From assembly GCA_004352715.1 (NCBI GenBank), contig SCFE01000044.1, positions 1,545,259 to 1,609,258 on the forward strand: 64,000 nt of DNA, given 5' to 3'. Origin of the DNA: Hofstenia miamia (lineage: Eukaryota; Xenacoelomorpha; Acoela). The notes beneath the pieces were generated by a model, which was not told the DNA's origin, did no database searches, and saw only the letters and a program-made list of their open reading frames with translations. Within the stretch, counting starts at the first letter, position 1. The number at the start of each line of letters is the position of its first letter. Positions 1 to 12,898 of this stretch are shown here, in pieces. The position numbers and the translations under genes are program-made.

Positions 1-310
1 TTTTCTAAATCATTCCAAATATTAGAGGTTTAAAATTAATGAATAAAGATGACCAATAATGTAATTGCGATAAACAAAATGCATGCAATAATTGAACTTA
101 ATAATCTGATCCTGAATTTCTGAGGTGGTATAAGTATTTAACGCCAGAAACTATTTTTGTAAATTTGTTAGGAGAAATTTATCAAATTATAAATCTTTGT
201 CAATATCAACACCTAAATATGTAACATGATCAATTTGTTTTATTGGAACACTCCTAACAATTAATTCGATTTTGATAGGAATATAGAAAGCAAGGAGAAA
301 GAGAAGATAG
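1..310 (-). pseudogene. Non-LTR retrotransposon reverse transcriptase fragment
   Basis: Read on the minus strand, roughly 310 down to 190, the sequence encodes a short run ending in VTYLGVDIDKDL. A 'YLGVxID' stretch after the polymerase core is common in LINE reverse transcriptases. Stops follow at once (position 187) and no catalytic motif is preserved, so this is a decayed fragment cut by the window edge. The clade cannot be assigned. Confidence is limited because only one motif supports it. Confidence 0.4.
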
Positions 311-600
311 ACAAATATAGGGAGTTGGCAGAGTAAATAGAAAGGCTGTGGAAATTGAAGAAAGTTAAAGTAGACCCGGTAGTAGTAGGAGCACTTGGAG
401 CAGTAAGTAAGAAGCATAAGAAATACCTGTAGGAGTTGGGAGTACCAAAGTGGGGAGGAGCAGTAGCACAGACGGCAGCATTGTTAGGAAAAGCTAGAGT
501 CATTAGGAAAGCTCTCAGACTCCCTGGGAACTGGTGAGTTCCCCGAGCTGAGAGGGATACCAGCATGAAGCTGTGAGAAGAAATGAAATAATAACAAAAG
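281..600 (+). pseudogene. 3' end of a non-LTR retrotransposon ORF (family A)
   Basis: In the frame through 350-522 the plus strand reads ERLWKLKKVKVDPVVVGALG, then an AQTAALLGKARVIRKALRLPGNW stretch ending in a stop near 534. I recognise this, from memory and without alignment, as the C-terminal tail shared by an endonuclease-bearing non-LTR family common in cnidarian, mollusc and fish genomes. Two in-frame stops (after LAE and after KKYL) show decay. An A-rich 3' region follows to about 650. The 5' part of what looks like the same family sits at 47860-48842. Confidence 0.6.
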
Positions 601-699
601 AATGTCTTAAGAAGAAAATAAAAATGAAATAAAATTTAAAAAATATAATAACATTAAACAGCACGATGTTAAAAGCATAACCTCTGGCCTGCATTTTAA

Positions 700-1700
700 A
701 CTTAGTTCAATGATATCCTTCGTAGTTGTTTATTTAATAAATGGTAATTGTTTGACTGTTAAACTGTAATAATAATTAGTGGTTCTCCAATTTTATGATG
801 TCGTGATCTTAGTTGAATGTAAAAATTTTCTTCTCTTGCTTGGTGGTGATTCACAAAAAGTTCTGATTTTAGATGTCCATTTAAATATTCTTGTACTCAA
901 ATATTCCTTTAATTCCCTGTCATATGACTTGTTAGAATATTTTGAAGTACATCTTCCGTTTTATCTAATATAAATGTTTGAATGATTTTGGTCCTTTTTA
1001 ATTTTTGCACACTATTCCAATTTTTTACTTTAACTTTCTTTCTTGATTTTCTATACAGGGAAGCTTTAAATATACATCAGTCTTGGATTCATCAATACTT
1101 ATTTGTAAATTGGTTTCATTTGAAAATGATAAAATATAATATTTCTGGATTAATCTGTGCGGATAATCGTTGCATTCTAGAATAGTAAAAATTATCTGCA
1201 GAAGATTGATATTTGTAATTTGGGGACGCTATTTTTGTTTTATTAAGGCCTTGCTAGTATTAATTTTGTACAATATGTTGCAGTTTAAATGTTAGAGAAT
1301 GTATAATTTGTTATTCTTTGATATGTCATTTTATCTATTGCTCACCATTTACTTAAATTGTGGATAGAAGTATAGAGAAATCAAGAAAATCTAATTTTTG
1401 GCCTTTTTGATGTTTCATGGTAAAGGAATTTCCGAAATAATACTATTAAGATTTTCGAGAAAGTCGTCCCACTCTTCGTTTTTCTTAAACATTGCAAAAA
1501 ACTGTCTTCAACATATCTGGAATAACAATGTTCTCTTATTAGCAGTTCTTTATAATATTTATTGCAAAGTTTGCAATTGTGGACCTAATAATAATCCCAT
1601 TAAATCCGTAGTTGATAGTATTGGTCTCATTGCTGGATTATTTGGTTCTTTATTTATTTTGGGGAGAGCATATTGTCAATGAGGCTGTAAATCCGTGCTT
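700..1700 (-). pseudogene. Penelope-like retroelement remnant
   Basis: The minus strand near 1535-1400 reads RYVEDSFLQC and then, after a frameshift, a KKNEEWDDFLENLNSI stretch. This matches the RYVDD...FL..LN pattern of Penelope-like reverse transcriptases. Lower down, minus strand 860-705 resembles the extreme C-terminus of the plus-strand copy at 2705-2990, so both ends of one decayed copy are visible. Several frameshifts and stops make it a pseudogene. Apparent plus-strand ORFs in the interval are antisense shadows. Confidence 0.5.
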
Positions 1701-1905
1701 CTAAATATTTCGAAAACCTCTATGGTCATGTTTAGGGTTCTTTTACACTTCGACATGCTTTTCATTGAATTTTTCTATTTTTCTTATAATTTTTTTTCAA
1801 TATTCAAAGTGTCTTATATCATGAATTTGCGTGGATCACTTAAGTTTGCTTCCATCTTAGTTACATCTGCTAATTTGTCCATCACTATAACTTCATTGCA
1901 TTTTC

Positions 1906-2109
1906 TATATATATATATATATATANNNNNNNNNNNNNNNNNNNNNNNNNNNNNNNNNNNNNNNNNNNNNNNNNNNNNNNNNNNNNNNNNNNNNNNNNNN
2001 NNNNNNNNNNNNNNNNNNNNNNNNNNNNNNNNNNNNNNNNNNNNNNNNNNNNNNNNNNNNNNNNNNNNNNNNNNNNNNNNNNNNNNNNNNNNNNNNNNNN
2101 NNNNNNNNN

Positions 2110-2141
<32 letters not shown>
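1906..2141. repeat. (TA)n microsatellite containing an assembly gap
   Basis: TA dinucleotides run from 1906 to 1925 and from 2110 to 2141, with 184 Ns between them. The gap probably reflects collapse of a long TA tract during assembly. Confidence 0.9.
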
Positions 2142-2146
<5 letters not shown>

Positions 2147-2704
2147 CGAATTGTCAAAGGAATGTTCACTTAAAAAATTTATGAAATTTCTTACTTTCTT
2201 TGGCATTTGGAGTTGTTTGAAATAACTATTTATAAGATGTTGAACTTCTACGTCAAATCTAGTAATTATTAGATATCCGTTCACTGTACATTAAATTATT
2301 GAAGAAATTTTTCAGTCAACTTTGGTTTTCAATTCGAAAAGTTTATTAGGCCAACTCATGTAAATACCAAACGATAGAGCACAAAAATCTTCAACATCAG
2401 TGTTGTTTTTTCGATTAAATTCCTAAACTTTGTTTATTAAAGTTTCTAAATTATATTTAGTTTACTATGGATATCAATATTTAGTAGGTAAAAGTAGAAG
2501 GTGAACTTCTTTTGAGCACATTTGAATAGTGTTTCTTAAAAATTACTTTTGTTTTCAATTTTCAAGGCATGCGTATAGATTATCATATTTAATGCTAGAA
2601 TTTGACATCTTTAGTTGCACTGGTTGAAAGAAATAGGAAAGTCGCTTTAAATGCAGTGGGAGTGATATCTTTAAGAATTTTGAAATAACTTGGTTCTCCT
2701 TTTT

Positions 2705-2990
2705 TTATTTAGTGTATATATACTAATGTGGTGATTGTGATAATTCATACATCGGGAAAACTAAACGACATTTGGGTACAAAAATAAAGGAACATATAAA
2801 TTGACACATTAAATCAGAAATTTTTTATTCATCACTATCAACCGAGTGAAGAAAATTTTTACCTCCAATTAAGATCACACCATCATAAAATAGAAGAAGC
2901 ACCAATAATTTAACAGTCAAACAAAGATAATTTATTAATAAACAACGAAGTGCAATGTCATTGAACTTATTTGAATGGCATGCAATATTA
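2705..2990 (+). pseudogene. Penelope-like GIY-YIG endonuclease fragment
   Basis: The plus strand, across frameshifts, reads CGDCDNSYIGKTKRHLGTKI followed by KEH. This is the cysteine-containing linker and the GIY-YIG core (SYIGKT) of the C-terminal endonuclease in Penelope-like elements. The 3' part reads IIKIEEAP, then NLLINKQRSAMSLNLF, which fits the usual family C-terminus. It is inverted relative to the copy at 700-1700, with about 1 kb between them including an assembly gap. No intact frame remains. Confidence 0.6.
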
Positions 2991-2999
2991 AATATATAA

Positions 3000-4975
3000 A
3001 GTGTAGGCAAATAGAAACATAATTTAGTTTTTACGCCATATTTGTAATACTATGATGTGTGCTATAAATGAAATAAATTATCTTTTTCAAAGCATTGACT
3101 TAGGATATGGATATTGAAAAGGTCAGCATAATCACTCCATATATATATATATTTCACAAAAACAGTTATAAACAAAAATAGTTAGCATGAATATACACAT
3201 ACATGATTGGTATTTGAGTTGGTTCCCAAGGAATATATCGTGGTGTGACGTAATGATAAAAATTCTACCGATACGATTTTCCTGTCGCATTTGTTTCCAG
3301 AAGAGTTGCTCGCATTGTAATAATACATATTTAGGCTTCAGCTGTCTTTTGTCTCATACATTCTTCATTGTATTGACTGTTCTAAGAAATGATTCACTTT
3401 TGAATAAGTAATAATAAATTTTGTTGAACTTTCAAAACTATGCTATAATTGCAATATTTTTCATTATTGCAATTAATAAAAAACATTTATAGTATCGTCA
3501 AAGTTTTGTGTTTACGTCCTACACTATATTACATTCTAATTCTATATTGCATTTCGTACTAGCCAGCCTTTGAGGTTTTGCCCAATTGGATTCTCTGGTT
3601 TAAGTGTGTCTTTTATTTTTGGGTTTAATTTTTTTCTGGTACAAGTTTTGAAGCAACAAACAGCCTATGTCTTTGAGACACATGCTCGCATACCACAGTT
3701 GTGGAGTTACTGAATTTATAAGTGCAACAATTTTGTTTCCAAAGAGAAAGGCATATTTTATAATAATGATAATGAATAATTTATTAAAAGGTAGGGGATT
3801 GAAACTGATTGTAAGGTGTTGTATTCTTATTAATTAATATCATACTTTTGCCATTTTAAAATATATAAATGTATTTTTACTAATATAATTGTGTACATTA
3901 AGTAATGAAACATAATTTAAGTTTATATGACTTCCCAATTGTTCATTAACATTTGCACTACATGTCACCACAAAAGAAATCGATTTGCATCAAGCAACTG
4001 ATTTGATTTATCACTTAAAAATACTGATACTACATTAGATATAAACTGAATTTACAGTCTAACATCACTCACTTAAAAAATGTAGCCAATTATAACAGAA
4101 AGCCAAATTTTAAAAATGAGTTAATTGAAATTTCACAGCTAATTGGTTGTATAATTAGGTACCATTTTACACATTCATGCCATTTTCCAAAAATCAGTGT
4201 TTATATTTAATGAAAGTGAGGTCTCTATCAACCTAAAAAGATAGCACTTATTCCACATCAGAATCTGTTTCATAATGCATGTATAGACCTACGTTTTGGG
4301 TGTGCAGATGAATACATCTAGATATGCAACAAAACAAGGATACTTGTGCTTGTTGATCAATTTGGGCTTGATGTAGAAGCATTTGTAATCATATAGTTTT
4401 TACATGCATTTCTCATTTTTGTTTTGCAAATATGCACCTACAATTTGGTCTTACTCTTCACACGGATATGTGTCTTTTGCAGACAATGGAAAATTTTCAT
4501 TAATTCGATTGTCTTGCCCAACCAATCTTCCAAAAAGAAAATTTTTGGTTCCCACAATGTATTCAAATTTAAAATAAATGTAGCTTGACTACAAATGGTT
4601 ATTGTGTATAAGTTTAGTAAACACACATAGGAAGAAATTAGGTTCATTTAATAATATGATAACTATTATCTTCAATTTCGCGCGTATGAAATTTGCTATG
4701 CTAATACATTAGTGAGAAAATGAAATAATAAATTCTGATACGTTTCCCTATCATCTAGAAAAGCACCTACGATCAATACTGGTCAGGAAGGTTTTGTCTG
4801 ACATTTCACTGTTGCATATTATGCTGTTCATCTCTTAAAGAACTTTCAAGCATTTTTAAAAAATTTATTCCCGACATCGAGTTTTCAATAGAAAAATTGA
4901 AAATGTCTATTTCAAACACGTTTTACACCAAAACTTATTAATCTATAAAACCATCTACTATTATTTATTGGTGAC
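3000..4975. other. Unassigned AT-rich interval
   Basis: No gene or recognisable transposon was found. A short inverted repeat lies near 3446-3475 (a TTGCAATA type stem). The ORF-like stretches at 3187-3411 and 4438-4647 have low-complexity composition and no recognisable motif. Confidence 0.5.
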
Positions 4976-4982
4976 TAAAGTA

Positions 4983-5152
4983 GCGTGCACACCTACAACT
5001 TTGCGCACAACTTTTTGGGTAATTATAAAGTTCACAACAAAAATATTTTGCGTACACACTTCCAACATTGCGCGCAACTTTTCGGGTAATTATAAAGTTC
5101 ACAGCAAAAATATTTGTGTACACACTTACAACTTTGCGCACAACTTTTTAGT
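4983..5152. repeat. Tandem repeat, 66-67 bp unit, about 2.5 copies
   Basis: Units start at about 4983, 5050 and 5116. Each begins GYGTRCACAC, continues with an ACAACTTTGCGC-type segment, and the first two end TTCACARCAAAAATATTT. The third unit is cut off after about 37 bases. The open frame 4968-5231 is a by-product of the repeat and is not treated as a gene. Confidence 0.85.
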
Positions 5153-5590
5153 TGAATTATATGTATTGCAATTTTTATTAATTAAATTTATCAGTAAATT
5201 ACATTACAACCCATACAATGAAGCAGTCTGAAGGAAAAAGACATAGTTTTGAAAGCACCTTGTGCTTTTTATAACATTTGCAGTACAAACGATTTTAAAA
5301 AATCGATTAATATTTGTCTAAACCACATTAATTGTATGTTATTAGCAAGTTATTACTATTTGAAAATTTAAACTAAAGAAATTTTGATGTTTAAAAACTT
5401 TGATTGAAATTTGAAGTGAGATATGTTTCAAAATTGTATAAGCTGATGATATAGAATGATAACGAATTTAAAGGAATTGACATGATGATTATATACAATG
5501 AGGTAGATATAAATTAAATCTTACCTGATACTTGCAAGATGTCTGCAATCTCCTCGCTGGCAATTTGTTTTAAGTTTGAGTGCTTATACT

Positions 5591-6590
5591 NNNNNNNNNN
5601 NNNNNNNNNNNNNNNNNNNNNNNNNNNNNNNNNNNNNNNNNNNNNNNNNNNNNNNNNNNNNNNNNNNNNNNNNNNNNNNNNNNNNNNNNNNNNNNNNNNN
5701 NNNNNNNNNNNNNNNNNNNNNNNNNNNNNNNNNNNNNNNNNNNNNNNNNNNNNNNNNNNNNNNNNNNNNNNNNNNNNNNNNNNNNNNNNNNNNNNNNNNN
5801 NNNNNNNNNNNNNNNNNNNNNNNNNNNNNNNNNNNNNNNNNNNNNNNNNNNNNNNNNNNNNNNNNNNNNNNNNNNNNNNNNNNNNNNNNNNNNNNNNNNN
5901 NNNNNNNNNNNNNNNNNNNNNNNNNNNNNNNNNNNNNNNNNNNNNNNNNNNNNNNNNNNNNNNNNNNNNNNNNNNNNNNNNNNNNNNNNNNNNNNNNNNN
6001 NNNNNNNNNNNNNNNNNNNNNNNNNNNNNNNNNNNNNNNNNNNNNNNNNNNNNNNNNNNNNNNNNNNNNNNNNNNNNNNNNNNNNNNNNNNNNNNNNNNN
6101 NNNNNNNNNNNNNNNNNNNNNNNNNNNNNNNNNNNNNNNNNNNNNNNNNNNNNNNNNNNNNNNNNNNNNNNNNNNNNNNNNNNNNNNNNNNNNNNNNNNN
6201 NNNNNNNNNNNNNNNNNNNNNNNNNNNNNNNNNNNNNNNNNNNNNNNNNNNNNNNNNNNNNNNNNNNNNNNNNNNNNNNNNNNNNNNNNNNNNNNNNNNN
6301 NNNNNNNNNNNNNNNNNNNNNNNNNNNNNNNNNNNNNNNNNNNNNNNNNNNNNNNNNNNNNNNNNNNNNNNNNNNNNNNNNNNNNNNNNNNNNNNNNNNN
6401 NNNNNNNNNNNNNNNNNNNNNNNNNNNNNNNNNNNNNNNNNNNNNNNNNNNNNNNNNNNNNNNNNNNNNNNNNNNNNNNNNNNNNNNNNNNNNNNNNNNN
6501 NNNNNNNNNNNNNNNNNNNNNNNNNNNNNNNNNNNNNNNNNNNNNNNNNNNNNNNNNNNNNNNNNNNNNNNNNNNNNNNNNNNNNNNNNN
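5591..6590. other. Assembly gap of exactly 1000 N
   Basis: One thousand Ns, followed by a (TA)n tract at 6591-6611. The round number implies a placeholder gap of unknown true size. Confidence 0.98.
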
Positions 6591-6611
6591 ATATATATAT
6601 ATATATATATA

Positions 6612-8800
6612 AAGTTTTGTTGTAACGAAATTGTTGCATACTCATCAAAGAGGCATGAGAGAAATCTAAGGTGTGCTTCAATTATTCGAACAGGGACTAT
6701 TATTCATGATTTATGTTATTAATCGGGGACTATACATTATTATGCACGTAATTAATCACTAAAGTCCCCGTCTTAATGTGACATTTTTAACGAAACAAAA
6801 ACGATTTACATTTTCATAAAAATTTAATCAAATATCTCTATATTTATACACAAAAACCTCCTCAATAAATTATGTACTCAACAAAACGCATATATTAGCT
6901 GTAATATTAATACGAGTAGAACATATTGAATAATTGAAATTAATATATTTATACATGTACTTTTACCATAATGCATTTGGAAATTTCAACTGAGGTACGG
7001 ACTTGATTTAAACTCTAAACGCATATATATATATATATCTTGTAAGTTGTTTAATAATAGATAATAATATTTTATGTATTCCAAGTTTTCTATGTGGTTC
7101 CTGGACTCTATAGTACACGATTTTCTAATTTTGCATTTTTCTTCATGTCTGGTAGCCAAACTTGATAAGGTCTGTCTGATCGGCTTTTTATATTTTTCCT
7201 TTTTAAAACTGATTTTTTTAAATCAAAATGCGCCTGTATTTATTTAGAACATAAATTCTCGATTATTGACAGAACAAATAAGATTTTAATAAATCTTAAT
7301 AATAAAATCCTAAATGACAATAATCGTTTGACAAAAACCACATAATTTGTGAAATGAACTTCCTCAAAACTAGGTTTGCAAGATCAAAATGAATGTCCCA
7401 AACTCTGAACTTCAATGTAGTGTTTTGCTGATAGGAAATAATGTGTTCCTTGCCCGGCCGCACGTTGGGCTCAAAAGACTACTCCAATGTCTTCGTCTCC
7501 CTTCCAATATTTCTAGAAGTAATTTTTATTTTTTAATATTTAAAATAGCAACACACTTCACTTACAATAAATCTTATTCATTACAAATGTATTTGTAAAT
7601 TTGTGAAATTCCAATTCTATAAAACATCTAGAAGATTGTGAGATGGGTTTTTACAGGAACTGCTAAGAGCTGCTCAGTTACAAGCATTTCATTACTTTAA
7701 CCTAATTGTCTGTTTATTTATAATTGTAACAAACAAAATACTTAAAATAAAAATTTTCAAAAAATGATTTTCAAAAAATTTTGAGTGAGACAAAATTTAA
7801 TTATCAATTGGATTAAATTAATCATTGTGATGGTGATGAACTTGCTGCAAAGCGGCGGAGTACAATGCAATTAATAACATTTTTTTCAGACAGCACAGAC
7901 TGATATTGATATCTGAAAATTTGAAAATCTTGGCCATTTCAGTTACAAACTTAGTCTCCCTATACTTGCAAAATTTGTAACTGCAGCTAACCACATGGTT
8001 CTAGTTCAGATGAGAATTTTGAATTATTTGAGAAAAAGTCTTCATTATTGGGTTATTGTTTGATTTATTGTTGAGCCATTAATAACCCAGCAGCCAAATA
8101 CCAATAATGACCAACAATAGGAACAATAATGGACAATCAATGGTCCATGAATTCTTGTTGTTTGAGATGCAAACTTACAATATTTCTTCTACACAATTTC
8201 TGACCCTCCAAAGTTGTTAACCTCAACATTGACAATTGAAAGGTCATTTTCTATTTTGCAAAAATTGCAAAAGCAGATTAGCACTTCAAAAAAAAAGGTT
8301 TTTAATTATTTGGTTGTCTGCTACAATAACAAAAAATTGTGATTACTTTCATTGCAAAGTTACACTTAATATTTTTATAGCCAAGTGAGTGACAGTTTAT
8401 GTCTTTGTCACAATGAATAAAATAGATGCTATTTGTAGGTATCACTGTGTGAATATGTCCTTATAATCATAGACTGTAATACTTCCTTTATGATGAACAT
8501 TTCTATTGTTATAAATATAGAATGAACATTTGTGACTTTAAGCATTACGTCAAGAAAAACACTGAATTTACTTAAGAGATGTTTACCAAGGAATATTCAA
8601 AGATGCTGGTAGTGTGAAAATATTGCCATTTCTTTAATATTTAGTGCCATTTGCTCATGATTCTTAGGTTAAAAAACGTCTGCCCTGCTAATAACAATTC
8701 ATATCATCACAACACCTCTCAGCTTTTCTAACAATTTCTATTTCAATTGGTAAATTTGAAGCCATCAACTTCACTTATGATTCTAACATCCATGATTTTA
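6612..8800. other. Unassigned AT-rich interval
   Basis: No gene was found. A short (TA)n tract lies near 7024-7038. Region 8035-8160 contains TTATTG/CAATAA-rich imperfect inverted repeats. The small ORF at 7389-7598 has no recognisable motif. Confidence 0.5.
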
Positions 8801-10187
8801 TTTGTCCCTGGGGGTGAGGGTCCCTGTCCACTTTTTCTAGGCGGTGTCCACTTTTTCTTAAGTCAGGGTTTTTGTCCAATATTGGTCCTACACCTTAAAT
8901 TTTTATACCACTTAAAAGCTCTACTCTTGATCTACATGAATCTGCAATGAAAAAAGGGTGTCACTTTTAACAATTTTTAGTATTAACCCTCCAAAATGGT
9001 CAACTTGGGTAAAAAAAATTTTTCAAGAAAAATTTTTTTTTGGTTTTATTGCTTTAAACAACTGGAAATGGCCTAAAACCCATTTTGGTGAAATAAAAAA
9101 TTTTTTTTTGTTTTCTCATAGTAAATTTTTTTCAAATTTTTTGGACTCCACTGAGGGACCTTGAAACATATATAATTCGAAAGTTATAGTCCTAATCTAC
9201 ATGAATCTACAATAAAAAGGGGTGGTCCACGTTAGAAGGTTTCCAGTAATAACCTCTCAAAGATGGTCAACTCACTTAAAACTTTCAAAGGGGTACCTTC
9301 AAAAATTTTTTTTTATAAAAAATATTTTTATTTAGAGCAAAGGAAAATGGTATAAAAACGATATTTTAACATAATAAATGTACAATTAATTAAAATTAAG
9401 CACAAAATGAGTCTGCAACTGAAGCCTTTTTTCTTTGTTTTCCAATGTTTGTACTACAATGCCTTCAGTGTCAGAATAATGTCTTCATTTTTGGAAAATA
9501 CCAAGTTTCTAAACATATTTTAGCAATATCTTATAAACTAATATGATATTATTTATAATATTTCAATTAAATGTTTGCCAGAAATCCATCTAAGCAAACA
9601 ATTACAACAATATTTAATGTGAATGTCTAATTAGATTAAATATAAAATATAAAAAATGTATTGAAAACTATAAAAAACACAGAACAGCAAAAACAGAGCC
9701 AGAAACAACTATCTGAAACTCATAAAATTTGTTTTTTTTGACGCCTTATAATTTGATCTTATTTTCTTATCAAATTTTATCTTAATGGTGAAACTTGTAT
9801 TTTTTTCAACATTATTAAATTTGGGAAATTTTTAACTTCTGATTTTTGCAGTTTTTTTCAATGTATGAGGTAAATATATGTAAGATAAGATAAGATCAGG
9901 GAAACTAAAGAACCACAAGAGGGTTAAGTATTTCAGGCAAACCATGACTTGGCATTTTCAAGTATTTTTGCTATGGAAAAAGTGGACGTGACTCAGAAAA
10001 AGTGGACATGAAACTCAAATTTCATGAAAAATATCTCAGCTAATAATGGTCTGAGGGTCACCAAACTTTGTGAGCATGTGGGACTTACGTCCCTCCTTAA
10101 TGTCCCGGGCCAACCAGGATCAATCCGGGTCTAGTTTTTGAGAAATTGGTAACCAAAATCGCCTAGAAAAAGTGGGCATGGACAAAA
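8801..10187. mobile_element. Candidate non-autonomous element with inverted ends
   Basis: The left end carries CCACTTTTTCTAGGCGG at about 8828-8844, and the same sequence recurs inverted near the right end as CGCCTAGAAAAAGTGGGC at about 10163. TTTGTCC (left) and GGACAAA (right) lie just outside. More copies of the AAAAAGTGGAC core lie at 8848 and 9978-10010. Inside, a segment of about 85 bp starting ATCTACATGAATCTRCAAT occurs twice (8929-9013 and 9191-9277) in direct orientation. No transposase frame is visible. The exact boundaries and any target duplication are uncertain. Confidence 0.4.
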
Positions 10188-10189
10188 TT

Positions 10190-12756
10190 AGTACTTGTTG
10201 CATTAAGCACAATCATTTTGATTTGATTGCATAGAGTCAATTTAAATGTGGTATTTACAAGAACTTGAACAATGGTATTAGCTTTTCCATCAACAGTACA
10301 TAGAATATTCAATTGAATTCCATTCTTAATAACAATTATTTGAATTAAGGTGTTAAATTCCCCCCTTAGAGTTTTTTATTTGTTGTTTGCAGTTGAAAAT
10401 TTCTTGAAATTGAGTCTATTGACTCCAGATTAATTCAGTTGCAAAATCTATTCCCTTATCATGTAAATCTCTACATATTTTAGAATCTCTATGATATGAA
10501 TTTGAAACATTATATTTCCTTGTGATATTTGCAGCAAATCTACAATCGCTATGATTTGCCACATTTAAGCATTGTTGGTAATTATGGCCATTATGATTTC
10601 TATGCATTTTTTCAATATTATAAAAGGTACGGCTATTCTTGAATTAATTGAAAATATTAATTATATTGTAATGGAATTTCTGATTTTCTTAACTTCACTT
10701 ACAGTATTTCCATAGCTCCATAATTAAAGTTAAGATAATCAAGCAACAAATCACATCTGAGATAAAATTGTTCCTTAAAATCAGAAAGAGATCCAATACA
10801 CATTAAATTGGCTTAAACCCAAATGCATCATCAGCTTAATCAAATATTTGTTTGTATATTCTAAATACAAAAAAATATAAAATGAATTAAGACAATAGAA
10901 CATAGGTTAACCCAAGCTTCTTATCCTCAATCACAACAACTTGTTCTTTGAGTATGTGAAGAGTGAGGTACTGAATCACAGTTACATGGAATGATGTAAG
11001 GTAGATTTTACCACATAAATTAGATGAAGTGATAATGAAGAAATTTCCCTTTACTCTGATACTTGAAGGTGATTAATTATATATTTTCATTTATTAACTT
11101 AAGTACAATGACTAAAAACTGGACCCTCACACAAATCCGAACCCATTAATTATCTGCCCCAAACTGCAAAACATAACCTATAATTGTCTAGACCTAGTTT
11201 CAACACTGAAAGCCATGAGAGAAGTAATTAAACCTAACTTAATCTTTGAATAGACTAAATGTTTATGCATCAGGAATTATGTACTGTTTGCATGATCACT
11301 GATTTTTGCGACTTGGACACATATTATGACACAGATTAGTTATAATTGAAAAATTACTTCTCTATTTCTTGGTTTTCAGATTTTGGATATCTTTATTGCT
11401 TTATGAGTTTTGAGAAATTAAATATTTTTTCAAGAAATTCTCACAACTTTTAAAAAACTGTAGAATAGTATAGGTAAAATCATCACAAAGCAGCATAAAG
11501 ATATTTGTTGAAATTGGCTCTATCTTCAAATGCTCACCTTGAAATTGAAATTTTCAGCATTCAACTGAACAGAGAATAATACTATAATTGTTATTGTTGA
11601 ATCCAAAAATGTAGCATAATTTTTTGCTAGTTTGCAAAGAATAGATAAATAAGAATTTGTGACTTTTGCTCTATCCAGTTAACAATAGAACAGTGAGCAC
11701 ACCTTAAGAATATATTTACTGATGTTTAAAATCTGAAAATTATTGAATATAAACCAAATTTCTTACTAATAGCAAGTTCAATGAGATTGTCAACATAATT
11801 GTAACAATATGTACTTGCTAGTGATTTCTTTTAATGAGTATTGAAGCAAACAAAAAGGACTCTTGGATCATTTTAACCTATGATTGTGTTAAAAATCTAT
11901 TTTTCAATAAGAGCATAACTTTTTTAGAAAATGTTGCTTATCTCATGCCTTTCTATTTAAATGAAGTACTTCTCAAATTTTTCTAAGATGAAGAAAATAA
12001 AATTTGCAGCTAAGTGTAAAAAGTCATCACCCTTATATTGTATTACATTTTTTTAATATTAATATTTTTGTAAAAAATTATTGCAAGGCCTTGGTTGTAA
12101 ACTACTCTAAAAGCACACTAATAAATATTTAATTAATTTACATTCAAAATTTACTAAAATGTGAAAAACCACTCTGAACATTAATCTAATAAATGTTCCA
12201 TGCACTATTTATCCAAAATTCACAATTCAAACTCCAAGCATATGTATTAACTAATAATGACTAATAGAAAATATCATAATATTAGCAGTACTTAAACTGG
12301 GCTTAGACAATATCCTGTATGATCTGATGAAAAATCAGTTCCTTATGGCAGTGGAATTTTGTAAGTGTTATTGGAAGGTCAAAAAGTTTTAAAAAATATT
12401 ACCTTTGTAACAATCTACTGTTTATTTGATTGGGCATAATTGGCCTTGGTCTTTACAATGACTCAGTGACATATCAATATTACATCAAGTATAAAAGTAC
12501 ATTTGGAAAATAGATTGCCCACATATAATGATGATATATTGTTACCAAGTAAAACTATAAAAGATTACATTGATAAGAAAGACTGAGCAACAGCATTCTA
12601 CTGAAGTGTAGCATTCTGAAGAGAGGGTATATTTCCTGGAAGGTAAATTGAGCATAGTCATATAAACATGTATGTGACAGCTAGAGAAGATATCAACAAG
12701 ATTACTGCTGCCAAAGATCAGGAAAGATATGCAATGTATCCTGTGATTCATCAACT
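10190..12756. other. Interval without a recognised gene
   Basis: AT-rich and mostly featureless. The minus-strand frame at 10416-10607 gives a 63-residue His/Cys/Asn-rich peptide (QQCLNVANHSDCRFAANITR) that I do not recognise. It could be a decayed exon or chance. The interval ends at the left copy of the 142-bp repeat that flanks the Gypsy insertion. Confidence 0.4.
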
Positions 12757-12898
12757 ACTATGAGCAATTTATTCTTCTACACCATTTAGAGAAAACTGCA
12801 GTAATGACCTCTATTATAAGGAAGAAGTTACAGTTAAAGAAGATGCCATACCACAAAATGCTAGAGTTGTTTTCTTGCTTGACTGTGATTAAAAAACA
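12757..12898 (+). repeat. Left copy of a perfect 142-bp direct repeat
   Basis: The sequence from ACTATGAGCAATTTATTC to GTGATTAAAAAACA is identical, base for base by eye, to 23698-23839. The left copy runs straight into Gypsy gag coding sequence at 12899. The right copy directly follows the end of the 3' LTR. It therefore behaves like an unusually long target duplication, a tandem duplication or an assembly artefact. One or two bases of the outer match may be LTR sequence. Confidence 0.9.

Noticed and set aside
1398-1682. 94-codon plus-strand frame with hydrophobic end
   Set aside because: Antisense to the Penelope-like RT remnant on the minus strand.
5539-6722. Open frames of 349-380 codons on both strands
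   Set aside because: They consist almost entirely of assembly Ns (1000-N gap) plus a TA repeat. The same applies to the long frames at 14632-15697, 17817-18531 and 19643-20486.
10416-10607. 63-codon His/Cys-rich minus-strand frame
   Set aside because: Composition is suggestive of a finger-like exon, but the Cys/His spacing fits no family I can name and no flanking exon is visible. Not called as a gene.
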